Origin: Kolteria novifilia
GTDB lineage: Bacteria; Planctomycetota; Planctomycetia; Kolteriales; Kolteriaceae
Assembly (NCBI GenBank): GCA_007748055.1
Contig: CP036279.1
Location: 4,712,001-4,776,000 of the forward strand
DNA length: 64,000 bases
Reading direction: 5' to 3'
The notes beneath the pieces are model-generated. The model saw nothing but the letters and a program-made list of their open reading frames with translations, ran no database searches and was not told the origin of the DNA. A program made the translations under genes and the position numbers. Positions 35,596 through 46,854 of the stretch are shown here, in pieces. Within the stretch, counting starts at the first letter, position 1. Every line of letters begins with the position of its first letter.

Positions 35596-36204
35596 CTACT
35601 TCGCGGCGGCGAAGAGTTCGCTGACTTTGTCCCAGTTGACGACGTTCCAGAACGCCGCGATGTAGTCGGGACGCTTGTTCTGGTAGAGCAAGTAGTAAGC
35701 GTGCTCCCAGACGTCGAGTCCGAGGATGGGAGTCTTGCCTTCCATCAACGGCGTGTCCTGGTTGGGCGTGCTGGTGATCGCCAACTTGCCCCCATCGACG
35801 ATGAGCCACGCCCAGCCGCTGCCGAAACGGGTCGCCGCGGCGTTGGCGAACTCTTCCTTGAACTTGTCGAACCCGCCGAAGGTGCTGGTGATCGCGTCAC
35901 CCAGTTCGCCGCTGGGAGTGCCGCCCTTGCCGGGGCCCATGATCTGCCAGAAGAGCGTGTGGTTGGCGTGACCGCCACCGTTGTTGCGAACCGCGGTGCG
36001 AATTCCTTCGGGAACGCTGTCGAGCGATCCAAGAAGGTTCTCGATCGACTTGCTCGCCAACTCGGGAGCCTTCTCCAGCGCGCCGTTGAGCTTCGCCACG
36101 TAGCCGGCGTGGTGCTTGGAGTAGTGGATCTCCATCGTGCGCGCATCGATGTTCGGCTCGAGTGCGTTGTAGTCGTAGGGCAAAGGTGCCTGTTCGAATG
36201 CCAT
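35596..36204 (-). CDS. sodA: Manganese superoxide dismutase
   Basis: A 202-residue cytosolic enzyme that turns superoxide into oxygen and hydrogen peroxide. Metal ligands are H27 (IHYSKHH), H82 ([10 protein letters not shown]), D164 and H168 (LDVWEHAYY). The Gly-Gly before HANH and Gln149 in STPNQDTPL are Mn-type features; Fe enzymes place Gln elsewhere. ATG 36204 is preceded by AAAGGA at 6-7 bases; the frame to 36285 is not needed. The 36-bp hairpin array follows its stop directly. The ribbon-helix-helix gene lies about 340 bases further on, same strand. Confidence 0.94.
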   Translation of the reverse strand: MAFEQAPLPYDYNALEPNIDARTMEIHYSKHHAGYVAKLNGALEKAPELASKSIENLLGSLDSVPEGIRTAVRNNGGGHANHTLFWQIMGPGKGGTPSGELGDAITSTFGGFDKFKEEFANAAATRFGSGWAWLIVDGGKLAITSTPNQDTPLMEGKTPILGLDVWEHAYYLLYQNKRPDYIAAFWNVVNWDKVSELFAAAK

Positions 36205-36409
36205 GACCATCCTTTCAAAAGAAGGTGAAAGTCGAAACTGCTCGGCTCCGTGCGCCGACGGGTCCGTCCCGGAACTGATCCCCATCGTTCCGACTTCGAA
36301 CCGACGTACAGCAAAATCCGTCTCGTCCGGGCGTTATAGGGCCAGTGGAGGCGGTTGCAATTGGCTAGCGAACAACCGACGGAGGACCAATTGTCGGCGG
36401 GCTGGCGTC

Positions 36410-37147
36410 TCACGTCATCGAGCAAATCAGTTCCGGCAACGCCGCCATCGCTCCGGCGACCTCATCGGGAGCGTTCGTCTCGTCCCCTACCGGAAAAATA
36501 GGCGTTCGCTCCCAAGATTGAAGGAACGCCTGCGCTTCCGCGTCGGCCGGATTCCACTCGCGACGAGGATCGGATCGGTACAGGATCGTCCGCATGCCCA
36601 GCGACCGCGCCGGCAGCACGTCGTTGTCGATCCGGTCGCCGATCATCACCGCCCGCGCCGGGTCGACGCCCGATCGCTCGATCGCCCACCGGTAAAGCTC
36701 GGGATCAGGCTTGAAGAGATTAAGCTCCTCGCTGATGCCCACGATCTCGAACAGCTCGAGCATCCCCCGACGATCCAGACTCGCCCGGCACTCCGCGGGC
36801 TGATTCGCGATGACCCCCAAACGGTACTCCCGCCGCAAGTCACCAAGTGTCTCGGCCAGCCCCACCATCGGAAGGTGGACATTGTCGAACTTGGGGAGGA
36901 GTTCTTCGCGAAGGTCCCAGTAGAGCCGATCGACCTCCTCCTTCGGCAGCCAACGCGAAGCGATCTTGTGCAGCACCCAGATCTGCTGCTGGCGGACGAG
37001 TTGCTCCCGATCGGCGAGCAGTTGGTTGAAACTGTAGTCAGGCTGAACCCGCCGAATCGCGTCGAAGTAGTGCCGAAAGACCGCGTACGTTTGGGGCGCG
37101 TCGTTGTAGATGACGCTGCCGACATCAAGAAAGACCCACTCGATCAT
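36410..37147 (-). CDS. HAD-superfamily hydrolase
   Basis: A 245-residue HAD subfamily I enzyme, probably a phosphatase or haloacid-type hydrolase. Motif I is WVFLDVGSV with the nucleophile Asp; the usual second Asp is Gly, as in some HAD lineages. Motif II is VIANQPAE, motif III KPDPELY and motif IV MIGDRIDNDV. The cap domain is helical and sits after motif I. ATG 37147 with GAGGG upstream is chosen over the frame start at 37357. The substrate is unknown. It is divergent from the PilZ gene. Confidence 0.85.
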   Translation of the reverse strand: MIEWVFLDVGSVIYNDAPQTYAVFRHYFDAIRRVQPDYSFNQLLADREQLVRQQQIWVLHKIASRWLPKEEVDRLYWDLREELLPKFDNVHLPMVGLAETLGDLRREYRLGVIANQPAECRASLDRRGMLELFEIVGISEELNLFKPDPELYRWAIERSGVDPARAVMIGDRIDNDVLPARSLGMRTILYRSDPRREWNPADAEAQAFLQSWERTPIFPVGDETNAPDEVAGAMAALPELICSMT

Positions 37148-37513
37148 CGCAGCCCTCGTCAGAATCGTTTCGATCTCTCCGGATGGCATAGAGCGGTCGG
37201 GCCCCGCTTCAATGGTTCGGCCTGGAGGAATCGTTCCGTCCAATTCATACCAACTCGATCGACTTCTCGGGAAATGGACGATTGAACCTATTGATCCACT
37301 CTTACTGAAACCCTTAGACTTTGCGGTGGAAGAAAATCGCGCTTCGCGGCCGCTCAAGTCACTGAGCCCAGCCTACGTTGGGACTCACTCTCAGCTCTAC
37401 AAGATGGATGAGACGATTCATCCGCGGACGTTCACTGTGCCGGAATTAGGCGCCGATCTGCCGTGTGGGAACCCGGCAGTTGCCAAGCATGTCGGCGTCG
37501 GGAGGTGCCTGCG
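37148..37513. other. Intergenic between HAD and PilZ genes
   Basis: About 365 bases holding the divergent promoters. No repeat or RNA gene seen. Confidence 0.45.
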
Positions 37514-37870
37514 ATGGATGAAACAAGTGGCGGCGAAAAGAAGAAGACCGACGGCGAAGTTCGTCGCGCCTACAAACGGCGCACGGCCAAAGGGATCGCC
37601 CTTTGCCGCATGGGACGTTGGGGAACAGGGCCCGAAATCAAGGCGAAGATCGTCGATGTTTCCCAGGACGGAGCGGCGGTCATCGTCAGCAAACCGATGA
37701 CGATCGGCGAGGAGTTCGAGATGGAACTCTGCGGGCAGTTCTCCCGCAAGGGAGTCCGCACGCGGGCTGTGGTTCGCAATGTCCGCGAGGAAGAAACCAA
37801 GGAATGGTTCATCGGTTGCCAGTTTGAGAAGCGGCTCGGCTACGATACGCTAAGCCAATTGAGTCGTTGA
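37514..37870 (+). CDS. PilZ-domain protein, likely c-di-GMP receptor
   Basis: A 118-residue protein that is nearly all PilZ domain. The N-terminal basic motif is RRAYKRR (RxxxR type) and the downstream motif is DVSQDGAAV (D/NxSxxG type), followed by the six-stranded barrel and ETKEWFIGCQF. These residues bind c-di-GMP in characterised members. GGAGGT lies 7 bases before ATG 37514, which is preferred over 37463. It could respond to the diguanylate cyclase encoded at 10660; that is inference. A ComEA-like gene follows 67 bases later. Confidence 0.85.
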   Translation: MDETSGGEKKKTDGEVRRAYKRRTAKGIALCRMGRWGTGPEIKAKIVDVSQDGAAVIVSKPMTIGEEFEMELCGQFSRKGVRTRAVVRNVREEETKEWFIGCQFEKRLGYDTLSQLSR

Positions 37871-37937
37871 CTGCGAAGCCACCGGCCCGGTGCCGGTGAA
37901 TCGGGACGATCGTCGGCGACTTGGCGAGTGACTGCCG

Positions 37938-38396
37938 ATGTCGTCATCACGATCCTCCAACCCGACGGACGAACCGAACGAGCCCGGCACCCCTGACGGG
38001 CCGCACCGTTTCTCGGAACGGCTGGTGATCACTGCCCTTCTTGGGCTGACGCTTCTCTTCCTTCTTTATCAAACCTTCCTAACGACGCGGACCGACGGCG
38101 ACTTGCGGCTCCAGCGCGACGATGCCCATCGCTTCGACTACAAGGTCGACATCAACACCGCCAACAAGTTCGAACTCCTCCAACTGCCCGGTATCGGCCC
38201 CGCCCTGGCGCAACGCATCCTCGACGAACGCGCCAGAAGCCCCTTCTTATCTCCCGGCGATCTCGCCCGCGTCCACGGCATCGGCCCCGCCACCATCGCC
38301 CGCATCACACCACACATCGTCATTAGCAAGACGATACAGTCGGAATCCCCCGCCGAGGAGCCCGTCACAAAGCCGTCGGCCCCGATGCCCCGGTAA
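37938..38396 (+). CDS. ComEA-like helix-hairpin-helix protein
   Basis: A 152-residue membrane-anchored DNA-binding protein. A membrane helix (LVITALLGLTLLFLLYQTF) is followed by a short extracytoplasmic part and two helix-hairpin-helix motifs: INTANKFELLQLPGIGPALA and ARVHGIGPATIARI. This is the ComEA layout; such proteins pull DNA into the periplasm during transformation, though planctomycete versions are untested. It follows the PilZ gene after 67 bases and may share its transcript. Confidence 0.85.
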   Translation: MSSSRSSNPTDEPNEPGTPDGPHRFSERLVITALLGLTLLFLLYQTFLTTRTDGDLRLQRDDAHRFDYKVDINTANKFELLQLPGIGPALAQRILDERARSPFLSPGDLARVHGIGPATIARITPHIVISKTIQSESPAEEPVTKPSAPMPR

Positions 38397-38408
38397 CGTT
38401 CGCCGCGC

Positions 38409-40475
38409 TCATCGGTACGAACGCGCCCACGCCGCGAGCCCCGCCATCGCACCCGCGAACGGCAACAAGAGGAAGCTGCCTCCGTGGGAGCTCACCCAGT
38501 CGAGGATCTCGGACACGGCTGGTGTGCCTCCTTGAGCCACTTGCGCGATCAAAAGTCCGGGGAAAGCAACGATCAGCAGCGCCACGGTGACCAACAAGGG
38601 ATGCCCAAAACGCGACTCGCGGTGGTCCTCCGATCTCTTCTGGTCTAGCAAGGTGGCCGCGAGGCAGTAGCCACCGCAGAAGACTTGGGCGGCAATCACG
38701 GCCCAGAATCCTCCCGCTCCTCCGACCGAAGAGCCGATGCCCAACGCGGACGTCAACCCGACCGACAGCGTGATGGCCCCGAGGGCCGCGAACCAGGATC
38801 GCAGCCCTGTCAATACGGCCATCAGCCCGACGGGAATCAACCAGAGCGGTGCCGCCGGAAAGTCGACGCCGAAGGGCACCGTGCTCAGGTAGCCGGTGAT
38901 GGGCGCGATCGCGGCCACAAACCGAAGATGCACCTGGGAGATCGGCGCCGCGTCGCGCCCGACGAGATCCGCGACCTCGGCCTGCACCTCGCGCAAACGG
39001 TCAAGGTCCTCCGGTCGAACGCTCGTTTCGATCGTCTCGTCGAGGCGATCACGGGTGCGGACTCCGATTCGATCACCGTTCGGCGAGGTGGAGAGCTCGA
39101 CCATCAACGCATACGGCACCGACTCCTCCGCGACCGCGCGGCGCCGAACGACATCGAGCGGAACCCTCCGAGCCCTGATCGCCCTTTCCTCTTCACGGAA
39201 GCGATAGACGCGAAACTCGGTTCTCTCGAACAGGACGAGCGTCGGCGTTTGGTCAGGGGACCAGAACAACGCCCGAATGCCGTCTTGAGGTTCGACGGCG
39301 ATTGTCGCGGCCAGGGCGTCTTCGACTCGTCCCTCCGCCGCAAGCTTCCGAATGTGATCGTCGATCGCCTTCTGGCGAACGGGAAGTTCGGGGTGCGAAC
39401 TCAGAAGTGAAAGGTCCAGTGGGGCCGCGAATCGGCGTCGCCGCTGGATGAGCTTCGTGATCGTCTGGCCGTAGAGTTCGCCCTCGTCCACGAGTTCCAC
39501 CGCGCGCCGATCGGCTTCCAACTCCAATGCGCGTAACCGTCTCGTCCAGAGAAGCCGGAGGATGAGAACCATGAGAAGCCAGAGCCCGACGTAGAGGGTT
39601 TGCAAGCCGGGAGAGAACACGAGCAGCGGAAGTCCCCAAAGGATGCCGACGAACGTGACGATCCAAAGCAGCCACGAGAAACTTCCCAAGCTGCGCCAAT
39701 GGGAACATTCGCCATGAGCCAGCTCGTGAGCGAAAACGCACGCGAGCTCATCGGGCGTGAGCATGCCAAGCAGTCCCCGCGAGAGGTAGACTTCATTCCC
39801 TTCCTTGGCGGGCACCTGAAAGGCCTGGAGTTCGGTTTCGTCTCCGAAGACTTCCGTCGACGGCTCGGGAGCGAACGAACGCGCCCGAGGGGTATCGAAC
39901 GCCGTCTCCAGATCGCCGAGTTCCAGCGGCCCCACCTTCAACCGCTTCCGCAACCGATCGCCAAGCCCCTCCGGGACATACAAGGCCGAGGGGATGGGGC
40001 AAACGACGATGTAGACGTAGGAGACCCAATCCTGAAGCAGGTAGCCCGACACTGGGGCGACGAGAAGGAAGAACCACGCGTTGCGCCAGTAGGAAAGAAA
40101 CTGAAGCCTTTGGAGACTGGAACGCTCCCTTCCCCAAAGGGATTCGTGGGTCGGTCGATCGCCCATTCGCAGCGCGATCGAGTTGAGCGCGAGCATCCCA
40201 ATCAGCAGGTAAGGCAGGCCAATCCCATCCCAGGGAAGGTAGATCGCCCAACAGCCCAGGAACGCCAACGCCGTGACACCCCAGAAGAGCCACTCGCGGC
40301 GGCGTTCATAGTCCCTGATCAGGAGCTCGCGTCGCGAGGGCTCCGCACCGAGACGCAGCGTCCGTCCCAACGCTCGCGTTCCCGCCCCAAGCGCCACCGC
40401 CCCGCCGACCACCACGGCGCCCATTGCAAACGCTCGGGCAAGAGTCTCCGACAACGCCACCCGCCTCCCGGTCAC
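38409..40475 (-). CDS. Large M48-family membrane metallopeptidase
   Basis: A 688-residue zinc peptidase. The motif HELAHGECSH supplies H250, E251 and H254, and ExxxD in LELEADRRAVEL a few dozen residues later gives the third ligand. Several membrane helices lie before and after the catalytic region (residues 13-35, 66-105, 135-160, 268-310) and more at the C-terminus. It starts with GTG 40475. It is related to the larger peptidase just upstream on the same strand, so the two are paralogues from a tandem duplication. Substrate unknown; HtpX/Ste24-type membrane protein quality control is the usual guess. Confidence 0.88.
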   Translation of the reverse strand: MTGRRVALSETLARAFAMGAVVVGGAVALGAGTRALGRTLRLGAEPSRRELLIRDYERRREWLFWGVTALAFLGCWAIYLPWDGIGLPYLLIGMLALNSIALRMGDRPTHESLWGRERSSLQRLQFLSYWRNAWFFLLVAPVSGYLLQDWVSYVYIVVCPIPSALYVPEGLGDRLRKRLKVGPLELGDLETAFDTPRARSFAPEPSTEVFGDETELQAFQVPAKEGNEVYLSRGLLGMLTPDELACVFAHELAHGECSHWRSLGSFSWLLWIVTFVGILWGLPLLVFSPGLQTLYVGLWLLMVLILRLLWTRRLRALELEADRRAVELVDEGELYGQTITKLIQRRRRFAAPLDLSLLSSHPELPVRQKAIDDHIRKLAAEGRVEDALAATIAVEPQDGIRALFWSPDQTPTLVLFERTEFRVYRFREEERAIRARRVPLDVVRRRAVAEESVPYALMVELSTSPNGDRIGVRTRDRLDETIETSVRPEDLDRLREVQAEVADLVGRDAAPISQVHLRFVAAIAPITGYLSTVPFGVDFPAAPLWLIPVGLMAVLTGLRSWFAALGAITLSVGLTSALGIGSSVGGAGGFWAVIAAQVFCGGYCLAATLLDQKRSEDHRESRFGHPLLVTVALLIVAFPGLLIAQVAQGGTPAVSEILDWVSSHGGSFLLLPFAGAMAGLAAWARSYR

Positions 40476-40615
40476 CCACCATCCACACCAGATGAATCAT
40501 CCAACACCCACCAAACGTACCTTACGTTTGGCGTCCGAGTAGTGAACGAACCAGGTCGCACAGAAGAGCTTCGCGTCGGAAGGACCCGCGATGAGCAGTC
40601 GCGGGACAACATTGA

Positions 40616-43600
40616 CTACTCCACCGACAGCAGCACGACCCGGAAGTCACGGCCCTGGTGGATGGGCCAGGCGAGCAAGATGCCGCTTTCGGCGATGCTG
40701 ACTTGAGCCTGCCATTGCTGAGCGTCGATTGGAAGCGGGATGCGGAGACCTTCGCGGCTCGCCAGGTCGACGACCACGAGATCGTGTTGTCGAGCGACGA
40801 CGAGCCTCTTGCCGTCCCACGCCCAGTTGGGAGAGATGTCGAAACCCGCGACGGGCTCGTAGGTGGCGTTGGCGAGATTGAAGAGCCAGAACGTTCGCCC
40901 TCGGGTATTCTGGCAGCCGCAAAGGACTTGATCGGCAGCGGGCGCGGGTCGACAGTCGGGCGCGAGCCGCGAGGCGAAGAGAGGCTCGGCCTTTCCCTCG
41001 GGGCCGACAAACTTCCAGAGCCATTCGGGAGTCCCCATCCAGGGAAGCTGAACGAAGAACTCCAGCAAGTCGATCTGGTTCCCCTCGGCCCAAGGCATGT
41101 CCATCTGCACCTCGAGCATTCGATCACCGTTGCCGACAAGACGCCACTGCGCGAGCGGAGGACTCGCCGGCCAGGTCCGCGATTCGATCTCCGGAGATCC
41201 GACGCGACCGCTCCAACGCGTCGTCACTCCCTGGTGGAGCCCCTGGACCACTGACCACGACTCCCCTGCGGCTTGAAATGTCGTGGGCTGCATTGGGTCG
41301 ACCTCCTCCAAGGAGAGTCGCCAGAGTACTTGTCGCGGGTCGCTCGCGGAAAGGGCCTGCAACTCGATCCCGGCGTCCCCATACCGGAGCGCGAGAAGCC
41401 GACCGCCGTCGATGAACGCGAGATCGCGCGCGGCGACATCCGAGTCGTTGCCCTCGAAGTCGGCCACGCGGTAGACCGATCCCGCCACCGTCCGCCCTCC
41501 TCCGACCGGACGCGCGATGAATCGATCGAGGCTCGGTGCGAGCGAGAGCCCCCAAAAGTAACCGCCGAGCGTGGTCTCTCGCTCCGGGGCGAACAATCGC
41601 TCCTCGATCGCAAGGGTCGGCATCGGTCCCGCGAGTGGATCGGGGACTTGCGACAACTCGGCCGAACTCGCCAGCGCCACCACGAGCAAGAGCGCCACCA
41701 GTCCGCCAATGACGCCGCCCCTCTTTTGCCATCGCCGTTCCTTGGTCGCGAACGCCGCGGTCGCTCCGACGACAGGGAAGAGAAAAAAGAGACTGGTGAA
41801 CGACGTCGACGCGCTCGGTTCCCCGCTTAACGCGCCGAACAGCCCCGCCGGAGCGAGCAGGAGTCCCGGCACTCCGACGACAAAGAGGATGGTGGCGACG
41901 ACCGTCGGACGGCCCCAGAACGGGGCTTCAGGGGGCGTCGTGGAAGCTTCTTCCGCCAGTACCTTATAGAGGGAGTAGACGCCACAAAGCAGCAAGGCGG
42001 CCACGACCCACATCCCTTGCCCGCCGGAATCGCCACCGAACTCGCCGGTGACCAGCAACGAAATTCCGACCGCGAGGCTTACGCCGCCCAGAGCCGCAAG
42101 CCAACTGCGACATGCCCATCCAAGAGCCGCCATGCCGATGATGAAGAGCCAAAAGAGACCGGGAGCGACCGCCCCACTGAAGTCATCGAGTGCCAAGATC
42201 CCCACCACCGAAGCGACGGCGGCGACGAGTCGCGGAAGTGGAGTCTCCGACCTGGAACGTACCGACGACAACTGACCGTCGATCCGGTCGAGGGCCGCTT
42301 GCAGTCGCTGGGCATCCTCACGCCGAACGCCCAACTCGGTCGCCCCTCCGTCGACGTTGACGACCCTCAGGATCAAGTCGCTCTTCTTGGCGACCACGCG
42401 CACTTCACCCAGCCCCGAATAGACGACCGATGCCAGGGACTCGGCTCGCTTCCGCAGCGACTCCAGTGAATCTGACGTCAGATCCGGTGGCGGCTCCGTC
42501 TTGGGGAAGTCCATCCATGTCAAACGCCGGTTCTCCAAGACCACCACTCGGTGAAGCGACTCCGCGGAAGCGAAGGCCTCCCACGAATCGATTGGCGGCC
42601 GATCTCCCTTCTCCGCAACGGCCGCGGTCTCGGCGAGAGGCGACTTCTCAGGGGGCACGTTCTCCCCGCCGTCATCCTCTTGGAAAGAAGGACCGATGGC
42701 GGCCCGAATCGCCTGCACCCGATGCGAAAGACTGGGATGGGAGTCGCTCTGCTCGACATCGGGATCGACGCGGCGTGGAATCAGCAGCGATTCGTGGACC
42801 TTGACCAACCCACGAATGAGCGCCTCCCCGTCGCCGCAGAGTTCCACCGCCCTCAGATCGGCTTCGGTCTCGCGTTGCTGGACTCCTTGGGATCGAATCA
42901 TGATCGCCACCAGGACGAACGGCATCCATCCCCAAAGGAACCAGCCCATCCCATAAGGGGCGAAGGTGAGCAACAAGGCAGGCCCCAAGCCCCCCAGCAG
43001 CAGCAAGCCGAGGTCGATGCACCGTTGTCGCTGGAGCAGCCTCTTGTCGAACTGCTCCATATGAGCGGTCTCATGGGCGAAGATCGCCCCCGCCTCGTCT
43101 AGGGACAACGACTCCACGAAATGGTGAGTCAGCAGGACCACGGGCTGCCGAAGGGATGGAAAGGCGAAGGCATTGATCACGGTGCCACGCGACGACCCGT
43201 ACACCTTCACCTCCGGCCGTGGAGCCGAGGATCGCTCACTGACTCCCGCGAATCTGGCGAGAAGGTCGGCCTTCGCCAGCTCGGACGCATTGAGGAACCA
43301 ACAGGCGACTTGCGGCAACCGGGAAAGCCACAGGGTGACACTACCAATTAAGGCGATTCCAACCAACCAGCCTGCCGGCCCCGCCAGATAGACGACGAAC
43401 GGAACCAGCGTGATCGCCATCCAGTGGCCCGACATCGCCAAGTACCAGGTCAGGCTCCGGCCGACGACCTCGCCCAAAGAGTAGTCATCCTGAAAGACCT
43501 TCCGCCGAGTCGGATGATCGCCCACCGCAAAGGCAATGGCATTGGCCAGGAAGATCCCAAACAAAACCAAGGGCGCCCAGGGGGCCAGGCCCTCGGGACT

Positions 43601-43804
43601 GAAGACGACGTAGCCGACGAACGCGAGGAGTACCTGAACCGCCCAACTCCTCATCCGATACTGCTGAAGTCGCTCGGCGATGGCGGGATGATCGGGTTCC
43701 GCCCGGACCAGGCGACCAGCGACCCAAGTCGTGACGAGCGTCAACAGCCCACTGATCGATACGAAGGCGAACGGCCAGAGAGCCTCGCGAACAAACACAT
43801 CCAC
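40616..43804 (-). CDS. Very large M48 membrane metallopeptidase with C-terminal propeller-like region
   Basis: A 1062-residue paralogue of the downstream peptidase. Motif HETAHMEQ gives H244, E245 and H248; TEADLRAVEL carries the Glu ligand. Multiple membrane helices occupy about 12-170, 260-300 and 520-700. The last 340 residues are extracytoplasmic, with repeated short beta motifs (FWGLSLAPSLDRFIA, SPNWAWDGKRLVVAR, HDLVVVDLASREG) suggesting a beta-propeller-like sensor. GTG start at 43804, supported by GGGGG upstream. About 140 bases separate it from its paralogue, likely one operon. Confidence 0.85.
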   Translation of the reverse strand: MDVFVREALWPFAFVSISGLLTLVTTWVAGRLVRAEPDHPAIAERLQQYRMRSWAVQVLLAFVGYVVFSPEGLAPWAPLVLFGIFLANAIAFAVGDHPTRRKVFQDDYSLGEVVGRSLTWYLAMSGHWMAITLVPFVVYLAGPAGWLVGIALIGSVTLWLSRLPQVACWFLNASELAKADLLARFAGVSERSSAPRPEVKVYGSSRGTVINAFAFPSLRQPVVLLTHHFVESLSLDEAGAIFAHETAHMEQFDKRLLQRQRCIDLGLLLLGGLGPALLLTFAPYGMGWFLWGWMPFVLVAIMIRSQGVQQRETEADLRAVELCGDGEALIRGLVKVHESLLIPRRVDPDVEQSDSHPSLSHRVQAIRAAIGPSFQEDDGGENVPPEKSPLAETAAVAEKGDRPPIDSWEAFASAESLHRVVVLENRRLTWMDFPKTEPPPDLTSDSLESLRKRAESLASVVYSGLGEVRVVAKKSDLILRVVNVDGGATELGVRREDAQRLQAALDRIDGQLSSVRSRSETPLPRLVAAVASVVGILALDDFSGAVAPGLFWLFIIGMAALGWACRSWLAALGGVSLAVGISLLVTGEFGGDSGGQGMWVVAALLLCGVYSLYKVLAEEASTTPPEAPFWGRPTVVATILFVVGVPGLLLAPAGLFGALSGEPSASTSFTSLFFLFPVVGATAAFATKERRWQKRGGVIGGLVALLLVVALASSAELSQVPDPLAGPMPTLAIEERLFAPERETTLGGYFWGLSLAPSLDRFIARPVGGGRTVAGSVYRVADFEGNDSDVAARDLAFIDGGRLLALRYGDAGIELQALSASDPRQVLWRLSLEEVDPMQPTTFQAAGESWSVVQGLHQGVTTRWSGRVGSPEIESRTWPASPPLAQWRLVGNGDRMLEVQMDMPWAEGNQIDLLEFFVQLPWMGTPEWLWKFVGPEGKAEPLFASRLAPDCRPAPAADQVLCGCQNTRGRTFWLFNLANATYEPVAGFDISPNWAWDGKRLVVARQHDLVVVDLASREGLRIPLPIDAQQWQAQVSIAESGILLAWPIHQGRDFRVVLLSVE

Positions 43805-43914
43805 TTCGATTCAGCCCCCAGAAGTAACTAGCGAGAACGGTGCGTAGGCGAGTGTAGCTCGTCATGGCGCGGAACGACAGCAGACGCAGAAGCCAACTTG
43901 GGACGTTTGGAGAA

Positions 43915-44658
43915 CTAGCGGGCGAGACGATCGGGAGCGCCGGCGAGGGAAGAGGCTTCGGTTTCGATCGCGACCTCGTTGGGATGAGACGACGATCGAA
44001 CAAGATCGAGCGGCGTGACCACCCGGTTACGATGAGCGACGTCGAGCGTTACCCCCGCGTAGTGATAGGCGGCCGCCACCATGGTACTACAGGTGTAGCT
44101 CGGAAGGATTTCCTTCGGCTGCGAGGGGGAAAGGTCACCGTTGAAGCCTAGCCAGGAGCGGAAGGAATAGTCCCCGCACCGGCCGCAACCGACCCGCGCG
44201 AATTGCTCGAGTCGCTCCAGGTCAAGATGCCGAGCGTCCCGCAACCGGTAGACGGTGTTGAAGGAGTACTCACCCAGTTCCTCGGGACTGATTCTTCTCA
44301 TTCCCCGGAATCGACACTCGAGCAGTCCCTCCGGGTCGTCGGGATCGAGCACAATCATCGAATGGCCATGGGGAAGAATCGCGTGGAGCCACTGACGCTT
44401 CTTCGCCGCCCTACCCAGTCTCATGTAGTTGACGATGAGGTCACCCGGTTGGACCATCTCGCGGTACTCAGCGATGCCATCGCGGCGAAAGTCGAGGACC
44501 CCGACCTTCTCGAACGCCGCCCCGGGAACGATCCGTTCGTCTCCATGTAACGTCGGAGCTGACGCACAGCCTGCACAGAAGACGCATACCCCCCATCCAG
44601 CCATCAATTGGGCGCTCTTTCGAGCGATCTGGACAAGAAAACGGACCGGATCGAACAT
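43915..44658 (-). CDS. YiiX/YebB-like (permuted NlpC/P60) lipoprotein
   Basis: A 247-residue lipoprotein. A signal segment ends in the lipobox FCAGC. The rest is a circularly permuted papain-like fold: HGHSMIVLD supplies the His-containing strand and YTCSTMVAAAYHYAGV the catalytic Cys. Members cleave lipids or peptide bonds; the substrate here is not known. ATG 44658 with GGAG upstream is preferred over the longer frame to 44919. It is on the same strand as, and 110 bases before, the large M48 gene. Confidence 0.75.
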   Translation of the reverse strand: MFDPVRFLVQIARKSAQLMAGWGVCVFCAGCASAPTLHGDERIVPGAAFEKVGVLDFRRDGIAEYREMVQPGDLIVNYMRLGRAAKKRQWLHAILPHGHSMIVLDPDDPEGLLECRFRGMRRISPEELGEYSFNTVYRLRDARHLDLERLEQFARVGCGRCGDYSFRSWLGFNGDLSPSQPKEILPSYTCSTMVAAAYHYAGVTLDVAHRNRVVTPLDLVRSSSHPNEVAIETEASSLAGAPDRLAR

Positions 44659-45171
44659 TTTCGGGGGCTCCCCGAACAATTTTCTGACCAAAAGCGGACG
44701 TGACCAGAGCGGACCGGCCACAAAAACCGGCGAAAAGTGCCTCCGGGGCACACCGGGCGTTGCGTCTGCGGGAGTGACCCTTTTCCGCGAAAAACAAGCG
44801 ATTCTTGGAAGGAGATCGGCTCGATCGCGGAGGTTGAGACACCGAATTTGAAGATTTTGCTCAGACCTAGTTGACCATCCCGACTTCAGCCCTAAGTTAT
44901 GCTCATCACCCGACGGCAATCGCGGTTTTCACCGCCGCCGCCGAGTGGGCGTCTTTGACGCCGAGAAGCTCTTTGACAATTTGGATAGCTAATTCAAGCT
45001 AGCGCTTGTGTGAGTCCGCGAGGCTGAGCAGCACTTATTGGGCTGATTCAGCTAAGCGACAAATTTTCAATTTCTTTTCATTGGCGATTTTTGAGCCTTC
45101 TTGATCTGTACGGGTCATGAAGGAATTCAATCTCGGCGGACCCATCTCACGGAGATGCCGAGGAACGTACA
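44659..45171. other. Leader and promoter region of 16S rRNA
   Basis: About 510 bases. A candidate -35 TTGACC (44871) and -10 TAAGTT (44893) give 16 bp spacing, low confidence. A boxA-like antitermination site is at 44970. The minus-strand lipoprotein promoter lies at the left end. Confidence 0.5.
44970..44981 (+). promoter_or_regulatory. boxA-like rRNA antitermination element
   Basis: GCTCTTTGACAATTT closely follows the E. coli rrn boxA leader (TGCTCTTTAACAA). It is about 190 bases before the 16S start. TTGACA inside it resembles a -35 box, but no -10 is spaced to match. Confidence 0.55.
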
Positions 45172-46696
<1,525 letters not shown>

Positions 46697-46772
46697 CTAA
46701 GGATGATCAATCGTCGCAAGACGGTTTACGACATCGGACACAAACGCTAGTTAGCTATCCAAGTCATTGAGC

Positions 46773-46811
46773 AACCCCGGTGGTTTTGCCAGGCCACCGG
46801 GGTTCTTTTAT
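46773..46811 (+). terminator. Rho-independent terminator after 16S rRNA
   Basis: AACCCCGGTGG (46773-46783) pairs perfectly with CCACCGGGGTT (46794-46804), followed by CTTTTA. It isolates 16S from any downstream gene. Confidence 0.92.
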
Positions 46812-46854
46812 GCGCTCAGCTTTCCTTGCTCCCTTCACCTCCTGGAGCTGCGCC

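Noticed and set aside
44973-44978. TTGACA as a -35 promoter box for 16S
   Set aside because: It sits within a boxA-like element and no -10 hexamer lies at 16-18 bases.
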